Assembly (NCBI RefSeq): GCF_031844845.1
Contig: NZ_JAVRMB020000305.1
Coordinates: 7,276-71,275, forward strand
Direction of reading: 5' to 3'
From: Endozoicomonas sp031844845
GTDB lineage: Bacteria > Pseudomonadota > Gammaproteobacteria > Pseudomonadales > Endozoicomonadaceae
Length of the DNA stretch: 64,000 nucleotides
Numbering within the stretch: position 1 is the stretch's first letter; each line of letters begins with the position of its first letter. Positions 52,851-60,660 of this stretch are shown here, one piece after another. The notes beneath the pieces are model-generated. The model saw only the letters and a program-made list of their open reading frames with translations. It did no database searches and was not told where the DNA came from. Both the position numbers and the translations under genes were made by a program.

Positions 52851-53710
52851 GGTTTTTTATGGGGTTTGGACGTGCTGCCCGGATTTGCAAGAGAATGGAT
52901 CAGCGACGTGGACAGTTGCACAGGCGTTGCCTGAACCTGCTCCCGCTGCAGATCACTGAGCCCGGTATAGGTACGGTTGATATGCTGTATCCAGAAATGA
53001 CTGGCAATACCTGACAGCCCGAGAATAAGCACAACCACCGGCAGATAATACCGAACCCGAATAACTTTCAATGGTCGCCAGGGGGCGCTGAGAATTGGCA
53101 GGGCCTGTTGTTCCCCGGGTTTCTGATGCTCGCGAATCTCCTGATAGAGATTATCCGCCAGCTTTGCCAGCTCATGTTTATCGGTATTCTGATAGCGACC
53201 GCAGAACCCCAGGCGCAACAGTAAATAGAGGAGTTCAATAAAGTCGATCATTTTGGGCGCGTTCTGCCGCGCCTGTTCCAGCAGGACAAAAAACACTTCA
53301 CCGGCATTGCGCTGCTGAAAAAGCTGGGCCACCAAACTGTGGTTTTCCCAGCAGCCCGCCTGCCCCCAGGCGGTGTTCATAACCTCCTCATCAAAGGCAG
53401 CACAGAGGGCATAACAGGTTTTTTCCATCATCCGGGGCGGGTAGCCTGCGTTCAGCCCCTGGTTATGGAGTTCGCTAATACTCCTGAGCAGGTACTGATG
53501 CAGTTCCGGCAGATTCCCGGGTTCCTGCTGCTGTGAAAGCGTGGTGAGAATTGCCAGCAATTCTGCCGACAGGTTGATTAGAGTATTGCTGCTGATATTG
53601 AAGTTACGGAACAGGGTGCTCTCATCACGAAAGTTATCACGCAGTGCTTCTTCACCCTTTTCCCGACTATCAGCACTGGCAGCCTCATTTCCGCTACTGG
53701 ACGGAGTCAT
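52847..53710 (-). CDS. tssL: Type VI secretion protein TssL (DotU)
   Basis: A 287-residue protein with a cytosolic helical DotU domain (CYALCAAFDEEVMNTAWGQ; LLLRLGFCGRYQ) and one C-terminal membrane helix (YLPVVVLILGLSGIASHFW). It lacks a peptidoglycan-binding OmpA extension, so another protein must anchor the complex. Its ATG lies 23 bases after tssK. Confidence 0.93.
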   Translation of the reverse strand: MTPSSSGNEAASADSREKGEEALRDNFRDESTLFRNFNISSNTLINLSAELLAILTTLSQQQEPGNLPELHQYLLRSISELHNQGLNAGYPPRMMEKTCYALCAAFDEEVMNTAWGQAGCWENHSLVAQLFQQRNAGEVFFVLLEQARQNAPKMIDFIELLYLLLRLGFCGRYQNTDKHELAKLADNLYQEIREHQKPGEQQALPILSAPWRPLKVIRVRYYLPVVVLILGLSGIASHFWIQHINRTYTGLSDLQREQVQATPVQLSTSLIHSLANPGSTSKPHKKP

Positions 53711-53733
53711 ATGGCGTTACCTGATTACCAAGA

Positions 53734-55071
53734 TTACCTGATTACAAAACAGTTGATGACCGTGTCATCCGGCATCTGTTCATCCACATGAAGGGCCAGC
53801 AGATCATGGGTTCGCACCATTTCCTGCCAGAGTTCATTGTCAGTATCAATTTCAAAATAGACCGTGTTGGCCTTTGCCCTCAGTTCAATGGGCGGTCCTG
53901 CCATGGCGCTGATGGGAACCGCTGTCAGGGCATTGCGAACCCGCTCGGCAATACGGTTATGACCGCACAGTTTGGCAGCGTTGATAAATACCATACGGGT
54001 CCGGGACTGGCTCAGGCTGGACGACACCGAAAGAATAAACCGACCGTCATTAAACAGGGTCCGGTCGTCAACCCGGGTACGCAGAAGACGACGAAGTTTA
54101 AATAATCGGGTATCCCAGCTGAGCTTGACCACCTTATCCTTACTGGCCTGCCGCAGATTCAGTAACAGGCTGGACAGCACCGGGGCGAAGGAGGCATAAA
54201 TCTCCAGCTCATTAAAATCAGGGAATTCCGGTGCCAGTGTCGTGGTAAATGTGGCCAGGTCAGCCGCTATAATGGCCAACAGGCGGTAAAGCTCGCAGGC
54301 AGAAATACCCGACTGCTTTTCCACCAGCTTCAGCCAGGCACCATGGCGATTAAGCGCCTGCAGCCACAGATATTCAATCTGCAGGGTCTGATAACTTTTC
54401 TGCTGTCCTTCAACCCCGATCTGAGTAGCAATAACCGACGCCCGTTGCCTGACCATGGCCCTCAGATTCTGGATCTGTTCAAGCAGATAGCGGGAGACAC
54501 GGTAATCGAGACAACGGGGAATAAAGGTACTATCAAGGATCACCTCGCCATCCGGGTGATACTCCTGAATACGGGCAACCATCAGGGTTGAATAATCATC
54601 CAGCACCTCGCCCTCAACCATCAGGCCAGGATTCAGCCGGGACAGCTCCAGCTGCACCGGTTCATTTTTCTGGTCAGTCCCATCATAAACACTGTGGGCA
54701 GAGCTGATATAACGAATCGCCCTGGTCATTTTTTCTTCCGGCGCCGTGTTGACACAACCCGGCTTATCCAGGGGAATGGCCAGATAGACGGCGCCTCCCC
54801 GATGGCTGCTGTCCAGATTCAGGGACAGGGAGGCCGATAATTCAAAGGGCGTACCATCGGGAAACAATCCGCGGGCTTCACGGATAAACAGTTTGCCCGC
54901 CCTGAGCTGTTCATTATCAATGCCCAGAGCGGTAAAACCGGCTTTTCCCGGCGCATAGAGATTAAACAGTTGTCGGTTATACCGTTCAAGGTATCGCTCC
55001 TGCTGTTGGAAATGCTGGGGGCTGAGAAATATCCCCTCAAGCCAGACGGCTTTATCAAAGCTGTGATCCAT
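53734..55071 (-). CDS. tssK: Type VI secretion baseplate protein TssK
   Basis: A 445-residue protein linking the baseplate to the membrane complex. The family start is clear: VWLEGIFLSPQHFQQQERYL. The start overlaps the tssJ end by 17 bases, indicating translational coupling. Confidence 0.94.
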   Translation of the reverse strand: MDHSFDKAVWLEGIFLSPQHFQQQERYLERYNRQLFNLYAPGKAGFTALGIDNEQLRAGKLFIREARGLFPDGTPFELSASLSLNLDSSHRGGAVYLAIPLDKPGCVNTAPEEKMTRAIRYISSAHSVYDGTDQKNEPVQLELSRLNPGLMVEGEVLDDYSTLMVARIQEYHPDGEVILDSTFIPRCLDYRVSRYLLEQIQNLRAMVRQRASVIATQIGVEGQQKSYQTLQIEYLWLQALNRHGAWLKLVEKQSGISACELYRLLAIIAADLATFTTTLAPEFPDFNELEIYASFAPVLSSLLLNLRQASKDKVVKLSWDTRLFKLRRLLRTRVDDRTLFNDGRFILSVSSSLSQSRTRMVFINAAKLCGHNRIAERVRNALTAVPISAMAGPPIELRAKANTVYFEIDTDNELWQEMVRTHDLLALHVDEQMPDDTVINCFVIR

Positions 55072-55612
55072 GGGGCTGTTTCTCTGGGAGATGCTCTTTA
55101 ACGAGCGCTATAAAAAGCCTTGGTTCCACTGAGAGACGAAGGTGATTCCCGTTGATCTGTAAAATCATCCGGTTACTGGTGCCGGGTACAATCGGTGCCA
55201 GCGCCGACGTAATGGCTGACTCATAATTGGCAAACTCGGCGAAAATGGCGATAAATCGTGTTGCCCTGTCCAATTGCCAGGTCAGCTGGCTTCCCGTATC
55301 CGGCCAGACAGTGGGCAGCCGGTGTTTTTTTATCAGCGAACTCTGCAGGGTTGCCGAATCCTGCAGGTAGATATCCAGAAAATCAGCATTGGCAAAAAGT
55401 TCGGTACTTTGCAGTTCGTACATCCGCAACTGCAAAGGTGCCGCGTCGGCCCCGCCGCCCTGAAGAGTAGTGCTATTGATATCGGAACCACTATTGATTT
55501 CACTGCCGGCGATAATCGTCAGTGATAATAGCGTTTCAGGCTCTGGCTGAACCTCACTGCGGGAGCAGCCGGTTAACACCATGATCAGCAGGATAAGGAT
55601 GGAAATATTCAT
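55055..55612 (-). CDS. tssJ: Type VI secretion lipoprotein TssJ
   Basis: A 185-residue outer-membrane lipoprotein with signal and lipobox (ILLIMVLTGCSRSE, Cys15). The following domain has the TssJ features LQLRMYELQSTELFANADFL, a WQLD block and a C-terminal NHLRLSVEPRLF. It binds TssM in the periplasm. Confidence 0.88.
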   Translation of the reverse strand: MNISILILLIMVLTGCSRSEVQPEPETLLSLTIIAGSEINSGSDINSTTLQGGGADAAPLQLRMYELQSTELFANADFLDIYLQDSATLQSSLIKKHRLPTVWPDTGSQLTWQLDRATRFIAIFAEFANYESAITSALAPIVPGTSNRMILQINGNHLRLSVEPRLFIALVKEHLPEKQPHGSQL

Positions 55613-55623
55613 AAGGTCACTGT

Positions 55624-56700
55624 CTACCGGTTCAACACATTACTCAGTCGTTGCAGAAAAAGCTCACGATAGTGTTTCCCATGCATAAGGCAGCGATAGA
55701 AACTCTGATAGTGCTGCCAGAAATCCGGGCTGGATGTTCGGGACGAACCCGATGGCCCCGGGGGCTGTTGAGCTTGATCCACCGGACTTAACAGCTGTTC
55801 GAGATTATCCGGCGAAAAGTCGGCCAGCATTAATTCCAGAGCCTCCAGTATGGCATCAATAACCGCCTGCTGGTTCAGAAGATCCGCTGGTCGCCATGCT
55901 TCAACCTGAGATAGTTCACTCTGGTGGTCCGGATCCGGGGAGACTGGTTCGCTCACAGGGCCGCTGGTGACTGCACGTTCTTTCGCCGGTGGCACCGGTG
56001 ATAACCTGAGATTCCGGCTTATGCTCCAGTCATCCTCTTCATCTTCATTGGCTCTGGCCAATACATCAATCAGTGGGGTTGCCTGATAGGTGGCAGTGTC
56101 AGAAATCTCAACGGTAAAATTAGCAAACAGAGCCTCAGCCTGCTGCTTCGGTTCATCCTGAGAGGCAGCAGATACCGTAAAAACCTGCTGCTGAATTTCA
56201 TGTTGCAGAAACGGATCGTCCAGATGCTCTGTCGCAGGAGCACCTTCAAGAGGTAAAGAGCCTTCAGCAGATAAAGAGCCTTCAGCAGATAAAGAGCCAA
56301 CTGACGGTATCGGACAATACTCCTCCGGCTCTGTTTCTCCGGTGCCTTCCTGAGCTGGCAGGGTCGCCACGGGTTTCTCCTGCCACGGCGAGAAGTCGCA
56401 GGCCATCAGGCAGTAATCACCACAGTAAATCATATCCCCATCACTCAACAGATGACGTTTACCCTGCTGTGGAGGCATAACGGTCGTATTGACCCTCAGC
56501 TCTCTGGACGACAGGTTTTCCAAATACCATTGCTCATCCTCCTGATAGATACGGGCATGGCGTTCATCAATATTGCCTTTCTGATCCGGCAGAAGTATCT
56601 GGCAACCGCGACCCAAACCTAACAGTGCTTCCGTATCGATATCATAACGAAGTGAGGTGACCTGTTCCCCTGAAGGAATACTGAGAATCAGAATTTGCAT
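55624..56700 (-). CDS. tagH: FHA-domain protein of the T6SS locus (TagH-like)
   Basis: A 358-residue protein. Residues ~1-95 form the FHA domain (ALLGLGRGCQILLPDQKG; DERHARIYQEDEQWYLENLS), which binds phosphothreonine. The middle (~130-250) is acidic and low in complexity, with an in-frame repeat GSLSAEGSLSAEGSLPLEG. A C-terminal domain (~285-358, LEALELMLADFSPDNLEQLL; SFYRCLMHGKHYRELFLQRL) matches TagH-type proteins. No PpkA kinase or PppA phosphatase is nearby, so what phosphopeptide it reads is unknown. Confidence 0.85.
   Translation of the reverse strand: MQILILSIPSGEQVTSLRYDIDTEALLGLGRGCQILLPDQKGNIDERHARIYQEDEQWYLENLSSRELRVNTTVMPPQQGKRHLLSDGDMIYCGDYCLMACDFSPWQEKPVATLPAQEGTGETEPEEYCPIPSVGSLSAEGSLSAEGSLPLEGAPATEHLDDPFLQHEIQQQVFTVSAASQDEPKQQAEALFANFTVEISDTATYQATPLIDVLARANEDEEDDWSISRNLRLSPVPPAKERAVTSGPVSEPVSPDPDHQSELSQVEAWRPADLLNQQAVIDAILEALELMLADFSPDNLEQLLSPVDQAQQPPGPSGSSRTSSPDFWQHYQSFYRCLMHGKHYRELFLQRLSNVLNR
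56253..56298. repeat. 18-base tandem repeat inside the FHA-protein gene
   Basis: gtaaagagccttcagcag, then ataaagagccttcagcag, then a partial third copy. The unit of 18 bases keeps the reading frame and adds six residues per copy (GSLSAE), so length variation would not break the gene. Confidence 0.85.
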
Positions 56701-56764
56701 AAGCTATCTGACCTGGGTTATTTGTCAGTCCATTGTAGCTGCCTTACCTGATTTCGCACGTCTA

Positions 56765-57061
56765 TCACCCTCCAATCAAGACGGTCGGCCATCCCATAAT
56801 TACGGTTCCCCCATGAGCTGTGGTATCCCCCATGCGCACCGCTGGCCGGGCATTAATCAGTACCGTCAAACTGCCTTTTATCACCACATCCGGTGGTCCC
56901 ACACAGAGACAGGGCTGGCCCAGGGTGGCAGCAGGCAGAGCACCGATCAGCACCGTGCAAGGCAGTGGCAACAATGGCCCGCCCACATGGGGGATGGGTA
57001 CCACCGCCGGTGTCAGCATCGGACAAATATGCATATCTCCAGCCCTGGCTGCTGGCCCCAT
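56765..57061 (-). CDS. PAAR-domain protein
   Basis: A 98-residue PAAR-repeat protein, the spike tip that sharpens VgrG and can carry effectors. Motifs are RAGDMHICPML, VGGPLLPLPCTVLIGALPAA and MGDTTAHGG. It has no effector extension. No VgrG is in the window. Confidence 0.85.
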   Translation of the reverse strand: MGPAARAGDMHICPMLTPAVVPIPHVGGPLLPLPCTVLIGALPAATLGQPCLCVGPPDVVIKGSLTVLINARPAVRMGDTTAHGGTVIMGWPTVLIGG

Positions 57062-57063
57062 GG

Positions 57064-57642
57064 TTAACTCCCCCTGCCGCCGTCGGCAAGATCAATCCCC
57101 ATATCAATAAACTGCCGATACCGTTTATCCCCTTCCCGGCCATCGGGCAACACTGCGGCCAGACAGATAGCACCGGCTACGGCATGGGCGTAGAGCCATG
57201 CCGGAGCCGGGCTTTGCGGCCCATTAACCGGCGTTATGCTGCCACCACTCCAGAATACCCCCTGGGCCAGCCAGCCACAGGCGTTATCCAGACCGGCCTG
57301 CTGCGCTGCTATTTCTGCCATACGACGATATTCTTCCACCGGTTGATGCAGCCATCGCCTGACCACATCCAGCGTCTTCTGTTCGGTTTCAGGTAATGAC
57401 AGCCCTGTTGAGTCAATGCATAAGTAACCCCACCAGATACTTTCCATGGCCAGCAGGCAGTGACTCAGAAATACCACCAGTTCCTGCTGCATTTTTTCCT
57501 GAGCCAGCAGGTTGATCAGCTCCACCGGTGTCATTGCCGGATAAACCAGCGCCCGAAATGACCGATCCTGTTCATATCGCTGCAGAATATCAGTGGCCAG
57601 CGATTGCGGGATTTTTTTCAAAGTCTGTTTTGTGACCAACAT
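57064..57642 (-). CDS. T6SS-associated protein of the DUF6931 type
   Basis: A 192-residue mainly helical protein with a family-like Trp/Tyr-rich block (LAMESIWWGYLCID; RRWLHQPVEEYRRMAEIAAQ). It sits 2 bases upstream of the PAAR gene and heads the T6SS run. Proteins of this kind occur in T6SS loci next to PAAR proteins; the role (perhaps adaptor or chaperone) is not known. Confidence 0.65.
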   Translation of the reverse strand: MLVTKQTLKKIPQSLATDILQRYEQDRSFRALVYPAMTPVELINLLAQEKMQQELVVFLSHCLLAMESIWWGYLCIDSTGLSLPETEQKTLDVVRRWLHQPVEEYRRMAEIAAQQAGLDNACGWLAQGVFWSGGSITPVNGPQSPAPAWLYAHAVAGAICLAAVLPDGREGDKRYRQFIDMGIDLADGGRGS

Positions 57643-57667
57643 AATCTTAAGACCAGAAAGGTTAGTG

Positions 57668-58030
57668 AGGGCGTCGTAAAAGAGAGACTTAACACCCAGC
57701 CGTTATCCCCGCTACACACGTTATCCCCGCGCAGGAGGCTGTCGCAAAAGCCTCCGGAAACCTCGTTCCCATGCTCTGCGTGGGAATGCATACCGTACTC
57801 GCCACAAGTGAATAACCAGCCTGAAACCCCCACAGATTCGGGCAAGGAGAGGTTTCTCCACATGCGGCCAGATCCGTATGCATTCCCACGCAGAGCGTGG
57901 GAACGAGGGTTTTGCGACAGCCTCGAAGGCGGGAATCCATCTTGAGAGTGGGAGTCTGCCTCGAGCAGTGGATCCCCGCCTGCGCGGGGATGACGGTTGG
58001 TTGTTAATTCTCCCTTTTGCGACAATCTCG
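57668..58030. repeat. Nested palindromic repeat cluster D
   Basis: A large inverted structure. The left arm (57668-57710: gcgtcgtaaaagagag, then aacacccagccgttatcccc) is the degenerate inverse of the right arm (57986-58028: ggggatgacggttggttg, then ctcccttttgcgacaatctc). Inside are ctgtcgcaaaa / ttttgcgacag and cctcgttcccatgctctgcg / cgcagagcgtgggaacgagg, enclosing ~100 bases of unrelated DNA. It separates the T6SS genes from the hydrolase. Confidence 0.85.
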
Positions 58031-58108
58031 TTCTGAGTGGAAATCTAAAACCTGCCACACGCTCCCACACCGGAGCATGGGAGCGAGGAGTCACCCGTTA
58101 GCAATCCA

Positions 58109-58930
58109 TCAGCCGTGCCTGATAAAATCCAGACATTGCCGGTTGAACCAGTGCTGATGCTCAACCATCACCCAATGACCACATTCACTTAACAATGTGA
58201 ACCGGATATTGCTGCAGGCCTTCATCATGGTGTCGGCCCCACGGGATGGACAAAATTTGTCGTTTATCCCCCAGATACCAAAGATGGGGCATTGCAGTTC
58301 ATGAAGACGGTCAGTCATATTGGGAACCTGCATCGTTGAAAGCACACAGGTGGGCTGATCATGCACGACAGCAACTCGTTCATTCACCGTCTCATCCGTC
58401 ACCAGTGACGCATCATAGAGCTGAAGGCCTAACAGACGTTTCATTCCAGAGGCTTCTTTCAGCTCTCCAGAAGCAAATGCAGCAGCCATCTTCTGAATAC
58501 CTTCCATCTCCTGAAAGTACTGTTCTTTTTCCATCAGGCCGCCAGGTGCCATAAGAATCAGTTTTGTAACCAGCTCGGGATAGTCAAGAGTAAACTTGAT
58601 GGCAATAGCACCACCCAGAGAGTTACCAACCAGCGTGACAGACTCAATACCCAGATGATCAACCAGTCCTTTAACTGCCGAAACAAAAAAGTCCAGGGTA
58701 TATTCAGTTTCCGGTTTATCACTCAGACCATAACCGGGAAGATCAGGAACGATGGCTCTCACGCCCGCTTCTGCAAAAACCGGGTAGTTGCCTTTGAAGT
58801 TACTGTAACCACTGGCACCGGGCCCACTGCCATGGAGGAAAAGTACGGCTTCTCCCTCACCCGCTTCGTGGTAGTGAAGTGACAGGCCATCTTCCAACTG
58901 AACAAAATGCCCCTCTGGAATTGCACTCAT
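58109..58930 (-). CDS. Alpha/beta hydrolase, C-C bond hydrolase type
   Basis: A 273-residue alpha/beta hydrolase. The nucleophile Ser is in LVGNSLGGAIA, the acid in WGINDKFCP, and the His in SECGHWVMVEH. The LFLHGSGPGASGYSNF block (HGSGPGA) and length match meta-cleavage-product hydrolases (MhpC/BphD class) that split C-C bonds in aromatic breakdown. No ring-cleavage dioxygenase is present, so the substrate is uncertain. AAGGAG precedes the start. Divergent from an SDR gene. Confidence 0.85.
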   Translation of the reverse strand: MSAIPEGHFVQLEDGLSLHYHEAGEGEAVLFLHGSGPGASGYSNFKGNYPVFAEAGVRAIVPDLPGYGLSDKPETEYTLDFFVSAVKGLVDHLGIESVTLVGNSLGGAIAIKFTLDYPELVTKLILMAPGGLMEKEQYFQEMEGIQKMAAAFASGELKEASGMKRLLGLQLYDASLVTDETVNERVAVVHDQPTCVLSTMQVPNMTDRLHELQCPIFGIWGINDKFCPSRGADTMMKACSNIRFTLLSECGHWVMVEHQHWFNRQCLDFIRHG

Positions 58931-59239
58931 TACCCGTTCTCCTTCTTGTTAATATGCCTTCTTGTTTATACGAAAGGGGCGCCACTTTGATCACCCGGCA
59001 TCCACCAAACAGCCACTATGGAATTACCACCTGATCAGGACAGCTTTGCCACTTTCCAGCGGGAATATCTGTCTCCGCTTAAGGTTTTTTACTGTCAGGC
59101 ATTTTTTCAATGGCAGGCAAGACCAACATCGTCCAACAAGACTAATACAGCCCCAGACTCAGTGAGTAACATCGTAGACCTGATTAAAAGAGCGAAATTA
59201 AAAGAACAAATGCCCATAGCTAAAAAAGGGATGGCAGTG
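58931..59239. other. Hydrolase-SDR intergenic region, or N-terminal extension of the SDR
   Basis: The SDR reading frame stays open upstream to ATG 59018, adding 74 residues (e.g. SVSNIVDLIKRAKLKEQM) that do not belong to the SDR fold. No ribosome site precedes that ATG. The region most likely holds the divergent promoters, but an extension cannot be excluded. Confidence 0.45.
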
Positions 59240-60028
59240 ATGAGTAACCCTCTGGATTTTACCGGCAAAGTGGTTTTGGTCACCGGTGGTGGCAAAGGTG
59301 CTGGCAAAGGTATCAGTGAACGTTTTTTACAGCAGGGTGCCCATGTCGTCATCTGTGGACGTCAGGAGCCGGATAACCTGCCTTCAGCAATAATCCCGGA
59401 AGGTAATCACAATACTGCTGTCTTCTTTCCCTGTGATGTACGGGATCTGGAGCAGATCGATCAACTGATCGGCAGCACCATCAAACAGTTTGGTCGTCTG
59501 GATGTTCTGGTCAACAATGCTGGCGGTGCTCCCAATGCCGATGCTGCCACGGTATCCCCCCGTTTTTCTGAATCAATTATTCGCCTGAACCTGATTGCTC
59601 CACTGAACCTTTGCCAGAAAGCCAATGCCGTCATGCAGGAACAGGCTGAAGGAGGGATCATTATCAACATCTGCAGCGTCAGCGCCAAACGCCCTTCTCC
59701 GGGAACCGCAGCTTACGGCGCCGCAAAATCAGGTCTTTTAAACCTGACCCAATCCCTGGCGGTGGAGTGGGCACCAAAAGTCCGGGTCAATGCCGTGACT
59801 GCCGGTTTGATTCTCACAGAACAGGCACACCTGCATTATGGTGATGAGGAAGGCATTGCCAGTGTCGCCAGAACAGTACCCCTGCAGCGACTGGCAACTC
59901 CCTCCGATATAGGCGACACTTGTCTATACTTGGCATCACCACTGTCTTCTTATGTCAGCGGTGCTGATATCACAGTTCATGGCGGTGGAGAAAAGCCTGC
60001 ATTCCTGAATGCAGCAGAAAACACATAA
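59240..60028 (+). CDS. SDR-family oxidoreductase
   Basis: A 262-residue classical short-chain dehydrogenase. The cofactor motif is VTGGGKGAGKGI, the structural motif is LVNNAGGAP, the catalytic serine is in ICSVSAKRP, and Tyr/Lys is in AAYGAAKSG. Start MSNPLDFTGKVVLVTGG is the family norm. It is 29 bases before the SRPBCC gene and divergent from the hydrolase. NAD(P) specificity and substrate are not evident. Confidence 0.88.
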   Translation: MSNPLDFTGKVVLVTGGGKGAGKGISERFLQQGAHVVICGRQEPDNLPSAIIPEGNHNTAVFFPCDVRDLEQIDQLIGSTIKQFGRLDVLVNNAGGAPNADAATVSPRFSESIIRLNLIAPLNLCQKANAVMQEQAEGGIIINICSVSAKRPSPGTAAYGAAKSGLLNLTQSLAVEWAPKVRVNAVTAGLILTEQAHLHYGDEEGIASVARTVPLQRLATPSDIGDTCLYLASPLSSYVSGADITVHGGGEKPAFLNAAENT

Positions 60029-60057
60029 ACAATGGCCAGTGGAGGATAATAATAACA

Positions 60058-60546
60058 ATGGTTTCAGAAGCGACCAGCATCATAGATATTGACTTACCCC
60101 TGGATCAGTCCTGGGAAATTCTCAGAGACTTCACTCAGGCGGTCAATTACGTCCCGGACCTTACCGGCTGTGAATTACATCCCGGGCCAAAAGAAGGCAG
60201 GGGAGCCAGCAGACGGGTGTTCCGGACAAACGGCAAGTTCCTGGATGAAACGGTCACCCACTGGGAAGAAAAACGGGGATTTGTTATTCGCCTGCATGAA
60301 GGAACAGGCCCTGCTCCGGCACCTTTTAAAGAGGCCTGTTTTATTTATCGCATCCAGCCCATAGGGGATAAAACCCGGCTTACTACCACCATGAGCTATA
60401 CCACTCGCTTCGGCTTCATTGGTAAATTGCTGAATAAACTTTTTATTAAAAAAGCACTGAACGGGGCTGTCTCCAAGATTAGCCGCAACATGAAGAGCTT
60501 TTACGAAACCGGCACTCCAAGCAACAAAACGATTTCAGAAGCTTAA
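60058..60546 (+). CDS. SRPBCC (START-like) family protein
   Basis: A 162-residue helix-grip protein with a hydrophobic-ligand cavity: IDIDLPLDQSWEILRDFTQA, then YVPDLTGCELH, and a C-terminal helix around NGAVSKISRNMKSFYE. Related to polyketide cyclase/CoxG-type proteins. Likely in an operon with the SDR. A ligand is not apparent. Confidence 0.8.
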   Translation: MVSEATSIIDIDLPLDQSWEILRDFTQAVNYVPDLTGCELHPGPKEGRGASRRVFRTNGKFLDETVTHWEEKRGFVIRLHEGTGPAPAPFKEACFIYRIQPIGDKTRLTTTMSYTTRFGFIGKLLNKLFIKKALNGAVSKISRNMKSFYETGTPSNKTISEA

Positions 60547-60561
60547 AAAACAAGATACGGT

Positions 60562-60584
60562 CGCTTGGAAACAAAACTCAAGCG
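60562..60584 (+). terminator. Possible terminator after SRPBCC gene
   Basis: cgcttg (60562-60567) pairs with caagcg (60579-60584); gctcgtttatt follows. A short stem with a loop of 11 bases; weak. Confidence 0.35.
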
Positions 60585-60660
60585 GCTCGTTTATTCATCA
60601 GCACATACTCAAGAATTCTATCTGGAAGACCCCAAATACCAACTTCATCTCTGGCTCTGA

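Noticed and set aside
57618..58094. 158-codon minus-strand frame in repeat cluster D
   Set aside because: Made of the same repeat units as cluster C; no independent coding evidence.
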